From positions 1 through 64,000 of the forward strand of contig CAMSQA010000002.1 in the NCBI GenBank assembly GCA_947062475.1: a stretch of DNA of 64,000 nucleotides. The letters run 5' to 3'. The stretch is from an uncultured Clostridia bacterium (GTDB lineage Bacteria > Bacillota > Clostridia > Christensenellales > UBA1242). How positions within the stretch are numbered: the first letter of the stretch is position 1; each line of letters opens with the position of its first letter. The translations under genes and the position numbers were made by a program. The notes beneath the pieces were generated by a model. That model made no database searches. It saw only the letters and a list, made by a program, of their open reading frames with translations, and was not told the origin of the DNA. Positions 25,667 to 34,779 of this stretch are shown one piece after another.

Positions 25667-27370
25667 ATGATAAATTTTTATGATAGGACAAATTTATACA
25701 ATCCCCTTGAAGGCAAAAAGAAAGAAGTCGTCAATTATATAGTTGATTTTTTTGGAGAAAAATATAGAAATAAGATTGAGAATAATCTTTCAGATATTGA
25801 TATAATTTTTAGTATAAGAAGTTCTCATAGAGGAGATGATTATCAAGATATACATAAAAACAATTTAATTGAACTTACTGAAAATTGTCTTAATGAGTGG
25901 ATAAATAAGGCAAAAGTTCTAGATAGAAGACAGTTTGCAATAGATGCAAATCAACTTGAAAAATTAAGACTGTGGAAGGATGACTTAAATATTCATGGTA
26001 AATATTCAAAAGAAATCTACAATTTTATGTGGAGCATTTATGATTATGAACCTCTGCTTTTGCAGGTTATGCTTAATAATAAAAATTTTGTTCAAAACTT
26101 AAAAAAAGAGTTGAATACGCTTGATGATATTTATCGTAATAAATACAAAGTTCAATTTGATGATATTAATCAGAAATTTTATAGGCTTTCTGTTTTGCCA
26201 TTTAAGGAGGAAGTCGAAACTTTAGAAAATAATTTTAAAAATAAATGGTTGAATATTTTTGAAGAAAAAATTTGCAAAAATCTTTTTATAGAAAAAAGTA
26301 AAAAAAATGAATCTGCCATTAAAGAAATCGCATCACTATTTTATGACTATAAAAATTTGTATCCAAATTTTTTTGAATATTTAGTCAAAGAACAGCTTGT
26401 AAGTATAAATATTGAAGATGTTGAATTAAAAGCTAAAAACTTGAATAGTGAGAGATTAATGTTAAATTTTGATTTCGATAAAGAAAGAAGGTTGCTTGAT
26501 GAAGAAATCTATGATTTAAAAAATGGTGTTGCCATGACGCTGAAAGGCTTAAATGAGTTTGATCCCAAAAATATGGACTTTAATTTAAATTATCTTAAGA
26601 AGGATTTGCGTTTGGGCAATTCAGGTGTTATACACAGTCTGTATTGTGATGAAACTAAGAAATTTTTTCATTATATAAGAGTGGATAGTCCTATTGAATT
26701 GAAGGAAGAAGATTTAATTCATGAATTACTTCATGGTGCTCAATTTGATTGTGTTGATGAGAAGGCTTTTAAAAGAACTGGCATTCACTATGTTTCTTTT
26801 AACGATTACAAAACCTTTGGTGATAGAAATTTGAATGAAGTGATAAATGAATATTTTACTTGTAAAATTATGGATAAAATTATAAAGGATGATTTTATAA
26901 TTAATAGAAATTTTGAAGAACTTAATTTGACAAAAAGCCATTCTCTTTATTCAAATGCATTTCCTTTTGTTGAAGATTTTTTGAAAACGAATTTGCAAGA
27001 TTTGAAAGAATGTTGTATGTCCTCAAATCATAAGTTGATATATGAATATTATGGGGAAGACAATGTCCGTGCCTTAAATCAATTAATTGAAGAAATTTTT
27101 GTAGGCTATATATATGATGAATTTTATGATGTTGAAGGCACTGTTCGATATTTTGGTGATAATAAAATAAAAGATAAAAAATGGATTGATATTGCAAATG
27201 ACGAAACTATAGATTGGGATTATGATTATATAAATCCAAATGTTGATAAATTTTTAGATCTTGTAAAAAGGGTTGACAAAACTTTGAAAGCGATGACAAA
27301 GAGTAAAATAGAATATGATAAACAATTTCAAATTGCAGAGGAATTGGAAGAGGAGGCTTGTTTAGAATAG
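25667..27370 (+). CDS. Unknown protein with HELLH metallopeptidase-like motif
   Basis: A 567-aa protein without signal peptide or membrane segments. The first 330 residues are helical and charged. In the C-terminal part LIHELLHGAQFD gives HExxH at 352-356, and GDRNLNEVINEYFTCKIM gives candidate third-ligand glutamates 391 and 395 about 35-40 residues later. That order and the NE..NEY wording resemble gluzincin metallopeptidases, so a zinc peptidase or a derived structural protein is likely. I cannot name a family. A promoter, a GGAG ribosome site and a terminator frame it as a single-gene unit. Confidence 0.62.
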   Translation: MINFYDRTNLYNPLEGKKKEVVNYIVDFFGEKYRNKIENNLSDIDIIFSIRSSHRGDDYQDIHKNNLIELTENCLNEWINKAKVLDRRQFAIDANQLEKLRLWKDDLNIHGKYSKEIYNFMWSIYDYEPLLLQVMLNNKNFVQNLKKELNTLDDIYRNKYKVQFDDINQKFYRLSVLPFKEEVETLENNFKNKWLNIFEEKICKNLFIEKSKKNESAIKEIASLFYDYKNLYPNFFEYLVKEQLVSINIEDVELKAKNLNSERLMLNFDFDKERRLLDEEIYDLKNGVAMTLKGLNEFDPKNMDFNLNYLKKDLRLGNSGVIHSLYCDETKKFFHYIRVDSPIELKEEDLIHELLHGAQFDCVDEKAFKRTGIHYVSFNDYKTFGDRNLNEVINEYFTCKIMDKIIKDDFIINRNFEELNLTKSHSLYSNAFPFVEDFLKTNLQDLKECCMSSNHKLIYEYYGEDNVRALNQLIEEIFVGYIYDEFYDVEGTVRYFGDNKIKDKKWIDIANDETIDWDYDYINPNVDKFLDLVKRVDKTLKAMTKSKIEYDKQFQIAEELEEEACLE

Positions 27371-27387
27371 AAATAAGAAACAAAAAA

Positions 27388-27413
27388 GCACTAATTTATT
27401 AGTGTTTTTTTTA
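27388..27413 (+). terminator. Terminator after the HELLH gene
   Basis: CACTAAT (27389-27395) and ATTAGTG (27398-27404), with flanking A and T runs that lengthen the stem and make it usable in both directions. Confidence 0.85.
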
Positions 27414-27465
27414 TTTTTTTTGAAAGAAATCAATATAAAAGATTTTAAAAATATTATTAAACCCT

Positions 27466-28173
27466 TTATTCTATATTTAATACCTGTCCTTGACAGGGAT
27501 ATGAAATGCCACAATTATCAAGCTCTTTTTGTGAATAATATGAAAGATGAATAGGATGCAATTTACAATCTGGATATTCTTTCATAAGTGAGATGACTTC
27601 ATTTACGCAAAGGTGCTTATTTGTCACTTTGACTTCAGCACTGTCAATAAATACAGCTTGCGATTTAGCAATCATCTTTCTTAAATTGTTGCAATTTGCT
27701 GTGTCTCCACTAAAGCCCACTTTGGTTTTGTCTTTTTGAAAGATAAAGCCGTATGAATCGATATTTTGATGAAACATTTTATAGATTTTAATCTTATAGC
27801 CAAATATATCTACTATTTTGTTGTTTTCGCATTCAATAAACTGAACACGATTTTTAATCAGTTCAATTAAATGCAATTCTTCACAAATCCTAAGCAAGTC
27901 TGTTATTCTTTCAAGGCAACCTTTTGGTGCAAGCAAGACAAGGTTGTTTTCAGTGTTTAATATTAAATAAGTCAAAACCAAATGTATATCAATAAAGTGA
28001 TCACTATGAAAGTGACTGATGACAATGAATTTGATTTTTTTAAGGTCATAGTCATTAAGCAGTGTTTTAAAAGAAGCTTGCGGTGTGTCGAAAAGGATAT
28101 TATCATCAATTATAAAGCTTGTTGAAAGTTCTTTTGTCCAAGTGCACATGTTTCCAACGATATCAATTTTCAT
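27466..28173 (-). CDS. Metallo-beta-lactamase-fold hydrolase
   Basis: A 235-aa MBL-fold protein. The metal site HxHxDH is SHFHSDHFID; later ligands are in GFSGDTANC and HPIHLSYY. The overall order resembles RNase Z/ribonuclease-like or YhfI-type hydrolases rather than beta-lactamases. I start at ATG 28173 behind AAGGAGAAT; an earlier in-frame ATG at 28251 lies inside the upstream membrane protein gene. It follows that gene by 25 bp, so the two probably share a transcript. Substrate unknown. Confidence 0.78.
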   Translation of the reverse strand: MKIDIVGNMCTWTKELSTSFIIDDNILFDTPQASFKTLLNDYDLKKIKFIVISHFHSDHFIDIHLVLTYLILNTENNLVLLAPKGCLERITDLLRICEELHLIELIKNRVQFIECENNKIVDIFGYKIKIYKMFHQNIDSYGFIFQKDKTKVGFSGDTANCNNLRKMIAKSQAVFIDSAEVKVTNKHLCVNEVISLMKEYPDCKLHPIHLSYYSQKELDNCGISYPCQGQVLNIE

Positions 28174-28198
28174 TTTATTCTCCTTGAGTATTTTATTT

Positions 28199-28891
28199 TT
28201 ATATAATTTTCTTTGAATAATGCATTTTGAAAGGTTTTTGAATTTTGACAAGTGGGTAAATTTTTCTAAATCTGAATTTCACACTCAAAAACATATAGGC
28301 AGAAATGACAATTGTGGCAATTCCTACAATAGTGCCAGTAATCATATTGTAAATTATGCTTTCAGATGAGGAAAGAGACAATGATAATAGGGCAATTTGC
28401 GTAAGCACTAAGGATGACAGAGCACTTGCAAGGTTTATAAATTTTAAGCCTGATAGCAATAAATCATTTGTCTTTTTGGATCTGAAAAGGCCAATACATG
28501 AAAACAAAATTTCACAAAAGGCAACAAGAGCAATTATCAAAGAAATAATAAGCCCGTATTTTGTTTCCTTTGGATGAATGAAAAGTTCTGTAAAATAAAA
28601 AAGATATGTGATTCCTGCTAAAAGTATTGCGAAAGCTATGCGATTGTAATACTTATGTTCATCATGCATTTTTTTTGAGTGCCTTCTACCATCAAAATAA
28701 GCTGTTTTTGCAAGCCCAATAAAAATCGTGTAAAATCCACTTAAAGAAATAAATAATGAATTGATCAAATAGGCAAATACCAGTTTTAAAACTGCCCAAG
28801 TTATGTTCATTGTCATTGTAATTCTATTGAGAAAACTTGTTTTGATGTGATAGGGTATATTTTTATATTTTTTTAATAAACTCAATTTCAA
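28199..28891 (-). CDS. Multi-spanning membrane protein, unknown
   Basis: A 230-aa protein with about six hydrophobic segments (for example FAYLINSLFISLSGFYTIFI, IAFAILLAGITYLFYFTELF, LIISLIIALVAFCEILFSCI) and a basic C-terminus. Between segments 2 and 3 lies a His-rich loop (GRRHSKKMHDEHKYYN). It starts with TTG behind GTGAGGAAA and has a good promoter at 28943. It is followed by the MBL gene. No family recognised. Confidence 0.65.
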   Translation of the reverse strand: MKLSLLKKYKNIPYHIKTSFLNRITMTMNITWAVLKLVFAYLINSLFISLSGFYTIFIGLAKTAYFDGRRHSKKMHDEHKYYNRIAFAILLAGITYLFYFTELFIHPKETKYGLIISLIIALVAFCEILFSCIGLFRSKKTNDLLLSGLKFINLASALSSLVLTQIALLSLSLSSSESIIYNMITGTIVGIATIVISAYMFLSVKFRFRKIYPLVKIQKPFKMHYSKKII

Positions 28892-28942
28892 ATTTCCTCA
28901 CTTTTTTCAAAATCATGCATACAATAATGATATAACTCTTTT

Positions 28943-28971
28943 ATTTTAGTTTATTAAAATATAATTGTCAA
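28943..28971 (-). promoter_or_regulatory. Promoter of the membrane protein-MBL pair
   Basis: On the minus strand: TTGACA (28966-28971), 17 bp, TAAAAT (28943-28948). Confidence 0.75.
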
Positions 28972-29093
28972 TAGAATATGTTTTTTTTGAAATTTTTTGC
29001 CAATATTCAACAAATTGTTTCATTTTTTTTATTTTTAGTTATTGATTTATTATTTTATTATGCTAAAATAGTTTTTTTAAAGGTGGAAAAGCT

Positions 29094-29741
29094 ATGAAAT
29101 TTTATGAATTTATAAATCAAATGACAAATGAAGAACTTGCTTTTAATGAAAATTATTTGTTGCATTGTGACAACTTAAGAAGATATAAATATATGTATGA
29201 AAAGTATTCAAAAGCTGTCGAAGAAACTTGCAGTAAATTAGGAATAACTGTTTTTACTGAAAATGTGGTTAAGATAAGTAAAATCATAAAAAAATATGAA
29301 GATGAAATTTTAAAACTTACTGCTCAGAAGAATGATGCTTTTTTTAAAGGCAAAATTCAAAAACAAATTGACTTGCTTGAGAGAAAGATAAATTTTGCCA
29401 ATATCGGTTTACAATATGCTCTTTGGCAAGATAGGGCAATAAAAGGTTGTAGAGCTGAGGTAGTTGATATTCATTTGATTGAGAAAAATGCAGTCATAAA
29501 AATTTTGACAGAGAATTTTGATTGTCCGCTTGTTCAAGAAGTGTTAAAGTCATTTAAGTCACCTAAAAATGAAAATAATGATGAAAGTTGTTTGAACAAA
29601 TATAGTGACGGAAAAAGATTTGCAAGTATTGCAATTAAATATTTGAAAGAAATTGTTGACGGGAAAGAAAATGATGAAAATAAATCTTTTAGTTTTCAAG
29701 ACGAAGAGCAACTTTTAGTTGAAGAGGAAAATGAAGTTTAA
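29094..29741 (+). CDS. Unknown coiled-coil-prone protein
   Basis: A 215-aa soluble protein of helical, highly charged composition. The region from about 50 to 105 (KISKIIKKYEDEILKLTAQK; QIDLLERKINFANIG) looks coiled-coil. The tail is acidic. AAGGTGG precedes the ATG and an extended -10 box ATGCTAAAAT lies 25 bases upstream. A terminator follows, then another unknown gene. Not recognised; no catalytic motif seen. Confidence 0.6.
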   Translation: MKFYEFINQMTNEELAFNENYLLHCDNLRRYKYMYEKYSKAVEETCSKLGITVFTENVVKISKIIKKYEDEILKLTAQKNDAFFKGKIQKQIDLLERKINFANIGLQYALWQDRAIKGCRAEVVDIHLIEKNAVIKILTENFDCPLVQEVLKSFKSPKNENNDESCLNKYSDGKRFASIAIKYLKEIVDGKENDENKSFSFQDEEQLLVEEENEV

Positions 29742-29752
29742 AGCGCGATTGA

Positions 29753-29781
29753 AAAGACAGGACAATTAAGTTTTGTCTTTT
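29753..29781 (+). terminator. Terminator between two unknown genes
   Basis: AAAGACA and TGTCTTT flank a 13-base loop and end in a T run. Confidence 0.65.
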
Positions 29782-29793
29782 TTCATTTTACTA

Positions 29794-29822
29794 TTGACTG
29801 CAGTTGCAATTTTTTATATAAT
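29794..29822 (+). promoter_or_regulatory. Promoter of the gene at 29841
   Basis: TTGACT (29794-29799), 17 bp, TATAAT (29817-29822). The predicted start lies about 12 bases before the ATG, at the edge of the AGAGGGG ribosome site. Confidence 0.8.
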
Positions 29823-29840
29823 AAAATTGTAGAGGGGATA

Positions 29841-31223
29841 ATGGCTCAATTAAGTAATGAAAAATTTATTCTAGATCATGTAAAAAAGCGTGTTGAAAGT
29901 GGTTATTTTAACGAAGCTGAGTCTGTCGTGAATGATATTAAGAAAAGATATAAAATTTCATTTGAATATGCAAAAGAAATTTTTAAAAATGCTATTCTAA
30001 ATTTTGTTTGTGATGATCTTGAAAAGCAAGGACATGAGTTTATCGGGAGCATAAAATCTAAAGACAACATTTTTACCATGCCTGATCTTTCCATTGCAAC
30101 TGAGTTTTTTAAAGAGGCTTGGAGAAAATATCCTTTTACAATGCCGCAAAAAGATTTTAATTATATGCAACAATGCCTTAAAAAACCTTTGAAATGTAGT
30201 TTTTATGATACAAACAGACCAATTTACAATTTTGTTGATAAAGATAAGTTGCACTCAAATTTTAAGATGATTAATTTGCTGAATAAAAAAATTGTTTTAA
30301 ATACTCAGTTTTATTTGGCTGATGACAAAAAACAGGGCCAGAGTTTGTATGCAAAACAAATGGAATTTTGTTTTACTCCAAAAAAATTTAGAAAAAAGGA
30401 CAATGCTGAAGTGGATGATTTCAAGTCAGAAATAGAAAAGTTGACCAATGAAGAATTCTATAATAGAACACTTTCAATTTCAATGTTTTCACTATTAGAT
30501 GGTAATCCAAACAAAGCTATGTCTGTCATGAGATATGATAATCAATATGATTTCAATAATTATCATAAAAACACCTATATTGGCAAAGAAAAACGATATG
30601 ATATTTTTGGTGCAAAAGCCGAATATCCTCACTTTCATTTTCAAAGTGAAGATGATTCTCTATTTTGTTTGCAACAAAAAAAACATTCATCAAAAAATAG
30701 TGTTTCAAATTATCGGGTCTCAAAATGCAATGCGATTGATTGCAAACATCTAAAGAAATATCTTATTATTATTGACGGATTGAGTGGCTCTCATCTAAAA
30801 AATGAAAGAGATAATAATGGAAGTTATGGAATGCCATTTTTGTCTATGAAAGAGGAAAAACATAAAGTTTACATTGATATTGAAAAGATTATTGAAGAGT
30901 ATAAAAGTGAAAATCAAATTAAAAATGAAAAAGGAATTTTTCTCAAAATCAATGAATGGATTGAAAATTCAAAACAAAAAGATGAATATAAAGACAATGA
31001 ATTTAAATGCTTTGCCCAGCTTATTAAAGCAATTGATTTTCTTAGAGAGATAAATTTTTTAAGAAAGCGGGTATGTGAAATTGACTCTTCAAATGATTTA
31101 AAATTCTTGTCAGAACTTGAAATTTTAATTGCAAATAAGACAATGGATGTGGTAAGCAGAATATCTAAAACTTTTGTAAAAAAGATTGAAGATGGAAAAG
31201 AAGATGACTTATATATTTATTAA
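29841..31223 (+). CDS. Unknown 460-aa protein
   Basis: A soluble protein without signal peptide or membrane segments. The N-terminal 50 residues are helical (FILDHVKKRVESGYFNEAES). The middle is rich in aromatic residues, with NKAMSVMRYDNQYDFNNYHK and YDIFGAKAEYPHFHFQSEDD, and a Cys pair in CNAIDCKHLKKYLIIIDG. YPHFHFQ recalls metal-binding strands, but no family can be named. It has its own promoter and a perfect terminator, so it acts as a single unit. Not recognised. Confidence 0.6.
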   Translation: MAQLSNEKFILDHVKKRVESGYFNEAESVVNDIKKRYKISFEYAKEIFKNAILNFVCDDLEKQGHEFIGSIKSKDNIFTMPDLSIATEFFKEAWRKYPFTMPQKDFNYMQQCLKKPLKCSFYDTNRPIYNFVDKDKLHSNFKMINLLNKKIVLNTQFYLADDKKQGQSLYAKQMEFCFTPKKFRKKDNAEVDDFKSEIEKLTNEEFYNRTLSISMFSLLDGNPNKAMSVMRYDNQYDFNNYHKNTYIGKEKRYDIFGAKAEYPHFHFQSEDDSLFCLQQKKHSSKNSVSNYRVSKCNAIDCKHLKKYLIIIDGLSGSHLKNERDNNGSYGMPFLSMKEEKHKVYIDIEKIIEEYKSENQIKNEKGIFLKINEWIENSKQKDEYKDNEFKCFAQLIKAIDFLREINFLRKRVCEIDSSNDLKFLSELEILIANKTMDVVSRISKTFVKKIEDGKEDDLYIY

Positions 31224-31228
31224 TAAAA

Positions 31229-31258
31229 AATGATAAAGAGTGTTTCTTTATCATTTTT
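31229..31258. terminator. Bidirectional terminator
   Basis: ATGATAAAG (31230-31238) pairs perfectly with CTTTATCAT (31246-31254). It is flanked by A and T runs, and serves both the gene at 29841 and glmM on the other strand. Confidence 0.85.
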
Positions 31259-31327
31259 TATTATTGAAAGTTATTATTGAGGGTATTATACTTTAATATA
31301 GATATTTTTAAATTAATATAAAATTTG

Positions 31328-32629
31328 CTATCTTTGTTCTTCAACATAAGTAATTATATTTTCAATCTCGCTTGCATATTTTTCTGCTTCTTTTTTGCTT
31401 ATATGTTCACACATTACTCTGACTTTATTTTCAGTTCCACTCGCTCTGACTAAAACTCTGCCATTGCTTCCAATGCAATTTTGAATTGATAGTATCTTTG
31501 AAGATAGAAGATCTGAATTTAATATTCTATATTTATCTATCACTTCCACATTTTTAATGACTTGTGGATAGTGTTTGAATGTGATAAGCTTTGAAAGAGT
31601 GGTGCCACTTTCTTTGACAAGAGCTGCAATTGCAATTGCTGTCAGCACGCCATCACCTGTGGTTGAAAAATCCATATCAATAATGTGACCTGAAGTTTCT
31701 CCGCCAAGTCTAGCATGCTTATTTTTCATGAGTTCAACAACATATTTATCTCCGACATCGGCACGTAATAGGGTAATATTTTTCTTCGCGAGAGCTGCTT
31801 CAAGCCCCTTATTGGTCATACTTGTTCCAACAATACTTTCACCATAATGAAGTTTGTTTGAAAGTATATATAAGATATCGTCACCATCAATGATTTCGCC
31901 TTTTTCATTGCAACCAATAATTCTATCTGCATCTCCATCAAATGCAAAACCTAAATCGGCTTTATTTTTCTTTACGGCATCTATTAGCACTTCAGGATAT
32001 AAAGCACCACATTTATAATTTATCTTCTTTCCGTTTTTGCCATTGTTGATTACAATAACTTTTGCACCTAATGTGGTAAACAGATTTTTGGCTGTGCTAC
32101 AGGACGCTCCATTTGCAAGATCAAGCACAATTGTCATACCGTCAAGTTTGTTGAATTTTGAAAGAATGTTTTCTTTATACTTTTTTATTAGTCTAGGCCT
32201 AAAACAATATCTTCCTATTTTGTCGTTTCCTAAATTTGTTGAATAAAGTATCTTTCTTTCAATAATTGCTTCAAGTTCTTCAGTCAATTTAAAACCATCT
32301 TTATCAAAAATTTTTATACCATTGTAAAAACGTGGATTGTGGCTTGCACTTATTACAATCCCAAAATCAAATCCAAGTGACTTTGTCAAAAATGCAATCA
32401 CTGGTGTTGGTGCTATTCCGATGTCAACAACATCAACACCATGACTCATAAGACCACTTGCAAAAGAAAGCGATAAAAGACTTCCACTTCTTCTGGTATC
32501 TCTTCCAATTATTACTTTTTTATGCTGACAAAGTCCGCCCAAACTGTTGCCTACTTTGTATGCTATGTCTGGTGAAATTACTTCACCATATATTCCTCTA
32601 AATCCGTCTGTTCCAAAATAAATTCCCAT
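31328..32629 (-). CDS. glmM: Phosphoglucosamine mutase
   Basis: A 433-aa enzyme converting glucosamine-6-phosphate to glucosamine-1-phosphate for cell-wall precursors. It starts YFGTDGFRG, has the phosphoserine site SASHNP in IVISASHNPRFYNGIKIF, the metal loop DGDADRI, the sugar loop LGGETSGHI and the phosphate site RASGTENKVRV. Length is slightly short but complete. GGGAGAAAT lies upstream. The next gene upstream on the same strand encodes the matching acetyltransferase step. Confidence 0.95.
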   Translation of the reverse strand: MGIYFGTDGFRGIYGEVISPDIAYKVGNSLGGLCQHKKVIIGRDTRRSGSLLSLSFASGLMSHGVDVVDIGIAPTPVIAFLTKSLGFDFGIVISASHNPRFYNGIKIFDKDGFKLTEELEAIIERKILYSTNLGNDKIGRYCFRPRLIKKYKENILSKFNKLDGMTIVLDLANGASCSTAKNLFTTLGAKVIVINNGKNGKKINYKCGALYPEVLIDAVKKNKADLGFAFDGDADRIIGCNEKGEIIDGDDILYILSNKLHYGESIVGTSMTNKGLEAALAKKNITLLRADVGDKYVVELMKNKHARLGGETSGHIIDMDFSTTGDGVLTAIAIAALVKESGTTLSKLITFKHYPQVIKNVEVIDKYRILNSDLLSSKILSIQNCIGSNGRVLVRASGTENKVRVMCEHISKKEAEKYASEIENIITYVEEQR

Positions 32630-32789
32630 ATATTTCTCCCTTTGTTAATTTTGGTAAAAATTCAAAATTTGCTGTATTTTTTTATTTAATAATTGGAAAT
32701 AATTGTATTAATAAAAGAAAAAACAAAAAATAAAACAAATTTTTTGCAATTTATTTAAATTTTTGATGAATTTTTAATATATTTTGTTT

Positions 32790-33401
32790 TTACCAATATT
32801 TTTTTGCTCGTTTGGGTTTGCGTTCTTGACGCACTCTTCCAATGACAAAATCTTCACTTTCTACATCTTGTGTGACAGTAGTGCCAGCACATATATAGCT
32901 GTCTTTTTCAATATTGACAGGTGCAATTATATTGCAGTTTGAACCAATAAACACATGGTCTCCGACAATACTTTTATTTTTGTTTTTTCCATTATAATTG
33001 ACAAAGATTGCACCGCATCCAATGTTGCAATTTTCTCCAAGTTTGGCATCGCCCACGTATGCAAGGTGACTGACTTTGCAGCCAATTCCAAGCTCACTAT
33101 TTTTGATTTCAACAAAGTTTCCAATTTTGCAATTTTCGCCAATTGTTGCATTCATTCTAAGACGAGCGAAAGGACCTATATTGACGTGGTCACCAACAAT
33201 TGAGTTTTCAATAATGCTGTTATGTAATTTGCAATCATTTCCAATAGAACTGTTGATAATAAAATTTCCTGGCAAAAGAATAGTGTTGTCACCTATGTAA
33301 CAATTTCCTTCAATATGATTATTTTCATATATAATGACATTTTCTCCGATAATGACATTTTCTCCTATAAAACAACTTTCTCTGTTAAAAAATTTAGTCA
33401 T
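32790..33401 (-). CDS. Stand-alone GlmU-type acetyltransferase (left-handed beta helix)
   Basis: A 203-aa hexapeptide-repeat protein matching only the C-terminal half of GlmU: GPFARLRMNATIGENCKIGN, GNFVEIKNSELG, VSHLAYVGDAKLGENCNIGC and GSNCNIIAPV. The His of VSHLAYVGD corresponds to the catalytic acetyltransferase His. The N-terminal uridyltransferase domain (about 230 aa with the GGxGTR nucleotide loop) is absent and the gene starts cleanly with an AGGAG ribosome site, so it is not an obvious truncation. It lies upstream of glmM, consistent with acetylating glucosamine-1-phosphate. Other sugar-nucleotide acyltransferases cannot be excluded. Confidence 0.75.
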   Translation of the reverse strand: MTKFFNRESCFIGENVIIGENVIIYENNHIEGNCYIGDNTILLPGNFIINSSIGNDCKLHNSIIENSIVGDHVNIGPFARLRMNATIGENCKIGNFVEIKNSELGIGCKVSHLAYVGDAKLGENCNIGCGAIFVNYNGKNKNKSIVGDHVFIGSNCNIIAPVNIEKDSYICAGTTVTQDVESEDFVIGRVRQERKPKRAKKYW

Positions 33402-33473
33402 AAAAGCTCCTAATGGTATTTATGAGTGGGGAGTGATAATGTTGAATAGAATTTTAAAAATCGATAAAAATGA

Positions 33474-33502
33474 TTGTCAAAACAGAAAAAGTATGATAGA
33501 AT
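33474..33502 (+). promoter_or_regulatory. Promoter of tRNA-Gly
   Basis: TTGTCA (33474-33479), 17 bp, TAGAAT (33497-33502). Confidence 0.7.
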
Positions 33503-33515
33503 ATAAATAAATCAT

Positions 33516-33589
33516 GCAGGTATAATTTAGGGGTAAAATACACGCTTCCCAAGCGTGATTCACGGGTTCGATTCCCGTTACCTGCTCCA
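33516..33589 (+). tRNA. tRNA-Gly(CCC)
   Basis: A 74-nt cloverleaf: acceptor GCAGGTA pairs with TACCTGC, the D-loop has AGGGGTAAAAT, the anticodon stem CACGC/GCGTG encloses TTCCCAA (anticodon CCC), and the T-loop is TTCGATT. CCA is encoded. A cassette with an ATP-grasp gene begins right at its 3' end. Confidence 0.95.
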
Positions 33590-33735
33590 AATATATGCAA
33601 TAAAAAGTCTTTTTTACGAAAGACAAATCCATACTGTATGCAGTGGCAAAAAATAAATTGCGACACTGGATACAGATTGTAAGAAAAGACAAGCATGAAA
33701 TTTTGTTAGAAATGAAAAATTGGTGTCTTTTCTGA
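33587..33735. repeat. Direct repeat copy 1 flanking the ATP-grasp gene
   Basis: It starts at the last bases of tRNA-Gly with CAAATATATGCAA, then AAAAAGTCTTTTTTA, TATGCAGTGG and AGAAAAGACA...TGTCTTTTCT (a 10-bp perfect inverted repeat at 33682-33691 and 33724-33733). The same order recurs in copy 2 at 34780-34922, diverged in the middle. Confidence 0.7.
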
Positions 33736-33742
33736 ATTATAG

Positions 33743-33830
33743 AAATTTTGATTATTTGATCAAAAAATCAAAATTTTAATAGAAATCAAAAATCAAAGTT
33801 TAATTTCTCGATACTAAGTTTTGATTTCGA
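33743..33830. repeat. Cluster of inverted repeats upstream of the ATP-grasp gene
   Basis: AAATTTTGATT (33743-33753) and AATCAAAATTT (33766-33776) are perfect inverted copies. TTTCTCGA and TCGAGAAA form another pair near 33801-33831, and AAATCAAA recurs between them. A 14-bp palindrome GTTAATTAATTAAC follows just before the gene. Possible operator or cruciform sites. Confidence 0.5.
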
Positions 33831-33893
33831 GAAAAAATCAATTAAAAATCAAGAGTCATTGTTAATTAATTAACATATTTTAAAAGGAGAAAA

Positions 33894-34724
33894 ATGAGGA
33901 TAGGAATATTAACAAGTTTCAAAGAATGTTGTACAAAGGAAGACTATATAATTGCAAAATCTTTTGCGGAAGATGGACACAAAGTAGATCTATTAGATTT
34001 TCCAATTCAATTTGAATTTAAAAATGTTTATGATTTGCTTATTTTAAAGAATGTATGGGATTTAAACGAAAATACATACAAAAATTACTTTAACGAATTG
34101 GAAAAATTTTTAAATAAAGTTACTGAATCTAATTGTAAGATTGTATCTTCACTTGATGGAAAGTTCAATTTTAATAAATATGGAAAAAAATATTTGGCTG
34201 AGTTATATAAAAAAGGATATAATGTTGTTCCGACAATTAATAATGTTGAAGATATTAATATTTTGCCTGTCGTAGAAAAATATATAAAAAAACCATATGT
34301 TTCTTATGATGGTTTTGATATGCAACAAATTACATACAATGATTTAGGTACTTTAACCTTAAAAGACGAAGTTTTACAACCTAAAATAAAATTTATATCT
34401 GAAGTACAGTTGTATTTTGTGGATAATCGATTTCAATATGCGTTAGAATATACACCAAGCAAGTGGCCAGAGTATCCAACTCCACATGAGCTTGTGCCAG
34501 ATCAAAAATTTATAGATCAGGCGGTTGAAGTCATAAATTTAAACAAAGCTAGTTGTAGTTTTAATCGGGTTGATTTTTTGAGATTAAGCGAAGATGAAAT
34601 GATTATATTAGAATTTGCAGACTCTAATCCAAATTTAAGTTTGCCATTACTTTGTAAAGAAACATTAAATAAATTTTTAAAAAATTTTAAACATGCTGTT
34701 TATAAGTATACGGATAATAAATAA
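33894..34724 (+). CDS. Putative ATP-grasp ligase
   Basis: A 276-aa protein. The N-terminal 110 residues form a Rossmann-like pre-ATP-grasp domain (MRIGILTSFKECCTKEDYII; YDLLILKNVWDL). The C-terminal part has FNRVDFLRLSEDEMIILEFA followed by DSNPNLSLPL, which matches the magnesium-binding end of ATP-grasp enzymes (RVDF...E.N...) with an Asp-Ser-Asn variant. The nucleotide-binding lysine motif is weak. Family members join an acid to an amine; the substrates here are unknown. AAAAGGAG precedes the ATG. The gene sits between two direct repeats next to tRNA-Gly, so it may be acquired. Confidence 0.6.
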   Translation: MRIGILTSFKECCTKEDYIIAKSFAEDGHKVDLLDFPIQFEFKNVYDLLILKNVWDLNENTYKNYFNELEKFLNKVTESNCKIVSSLDGKFNFNKYGKKYLAELYKKGYNVVPTINNVEDINILPVVEKYIKKPYVSYDGFDMQQITYNDLGTLTLKDEVLQPKIKFISEVQLYFVDNRFQYALEYTPSKWPEYPTPHELVPDQKFIDQAVEVINLNKASCSFNRVDFLRLSEDEMIILEFADSNPNLSLPLLCKETLNKFLKNFKHAVYKYTDNK

Positions 34725-34779
34725 ATCGCGAAATCAAAAGTGAGAAATCAAAAAAAAGACTTTGTTGTCAGTTGACACA

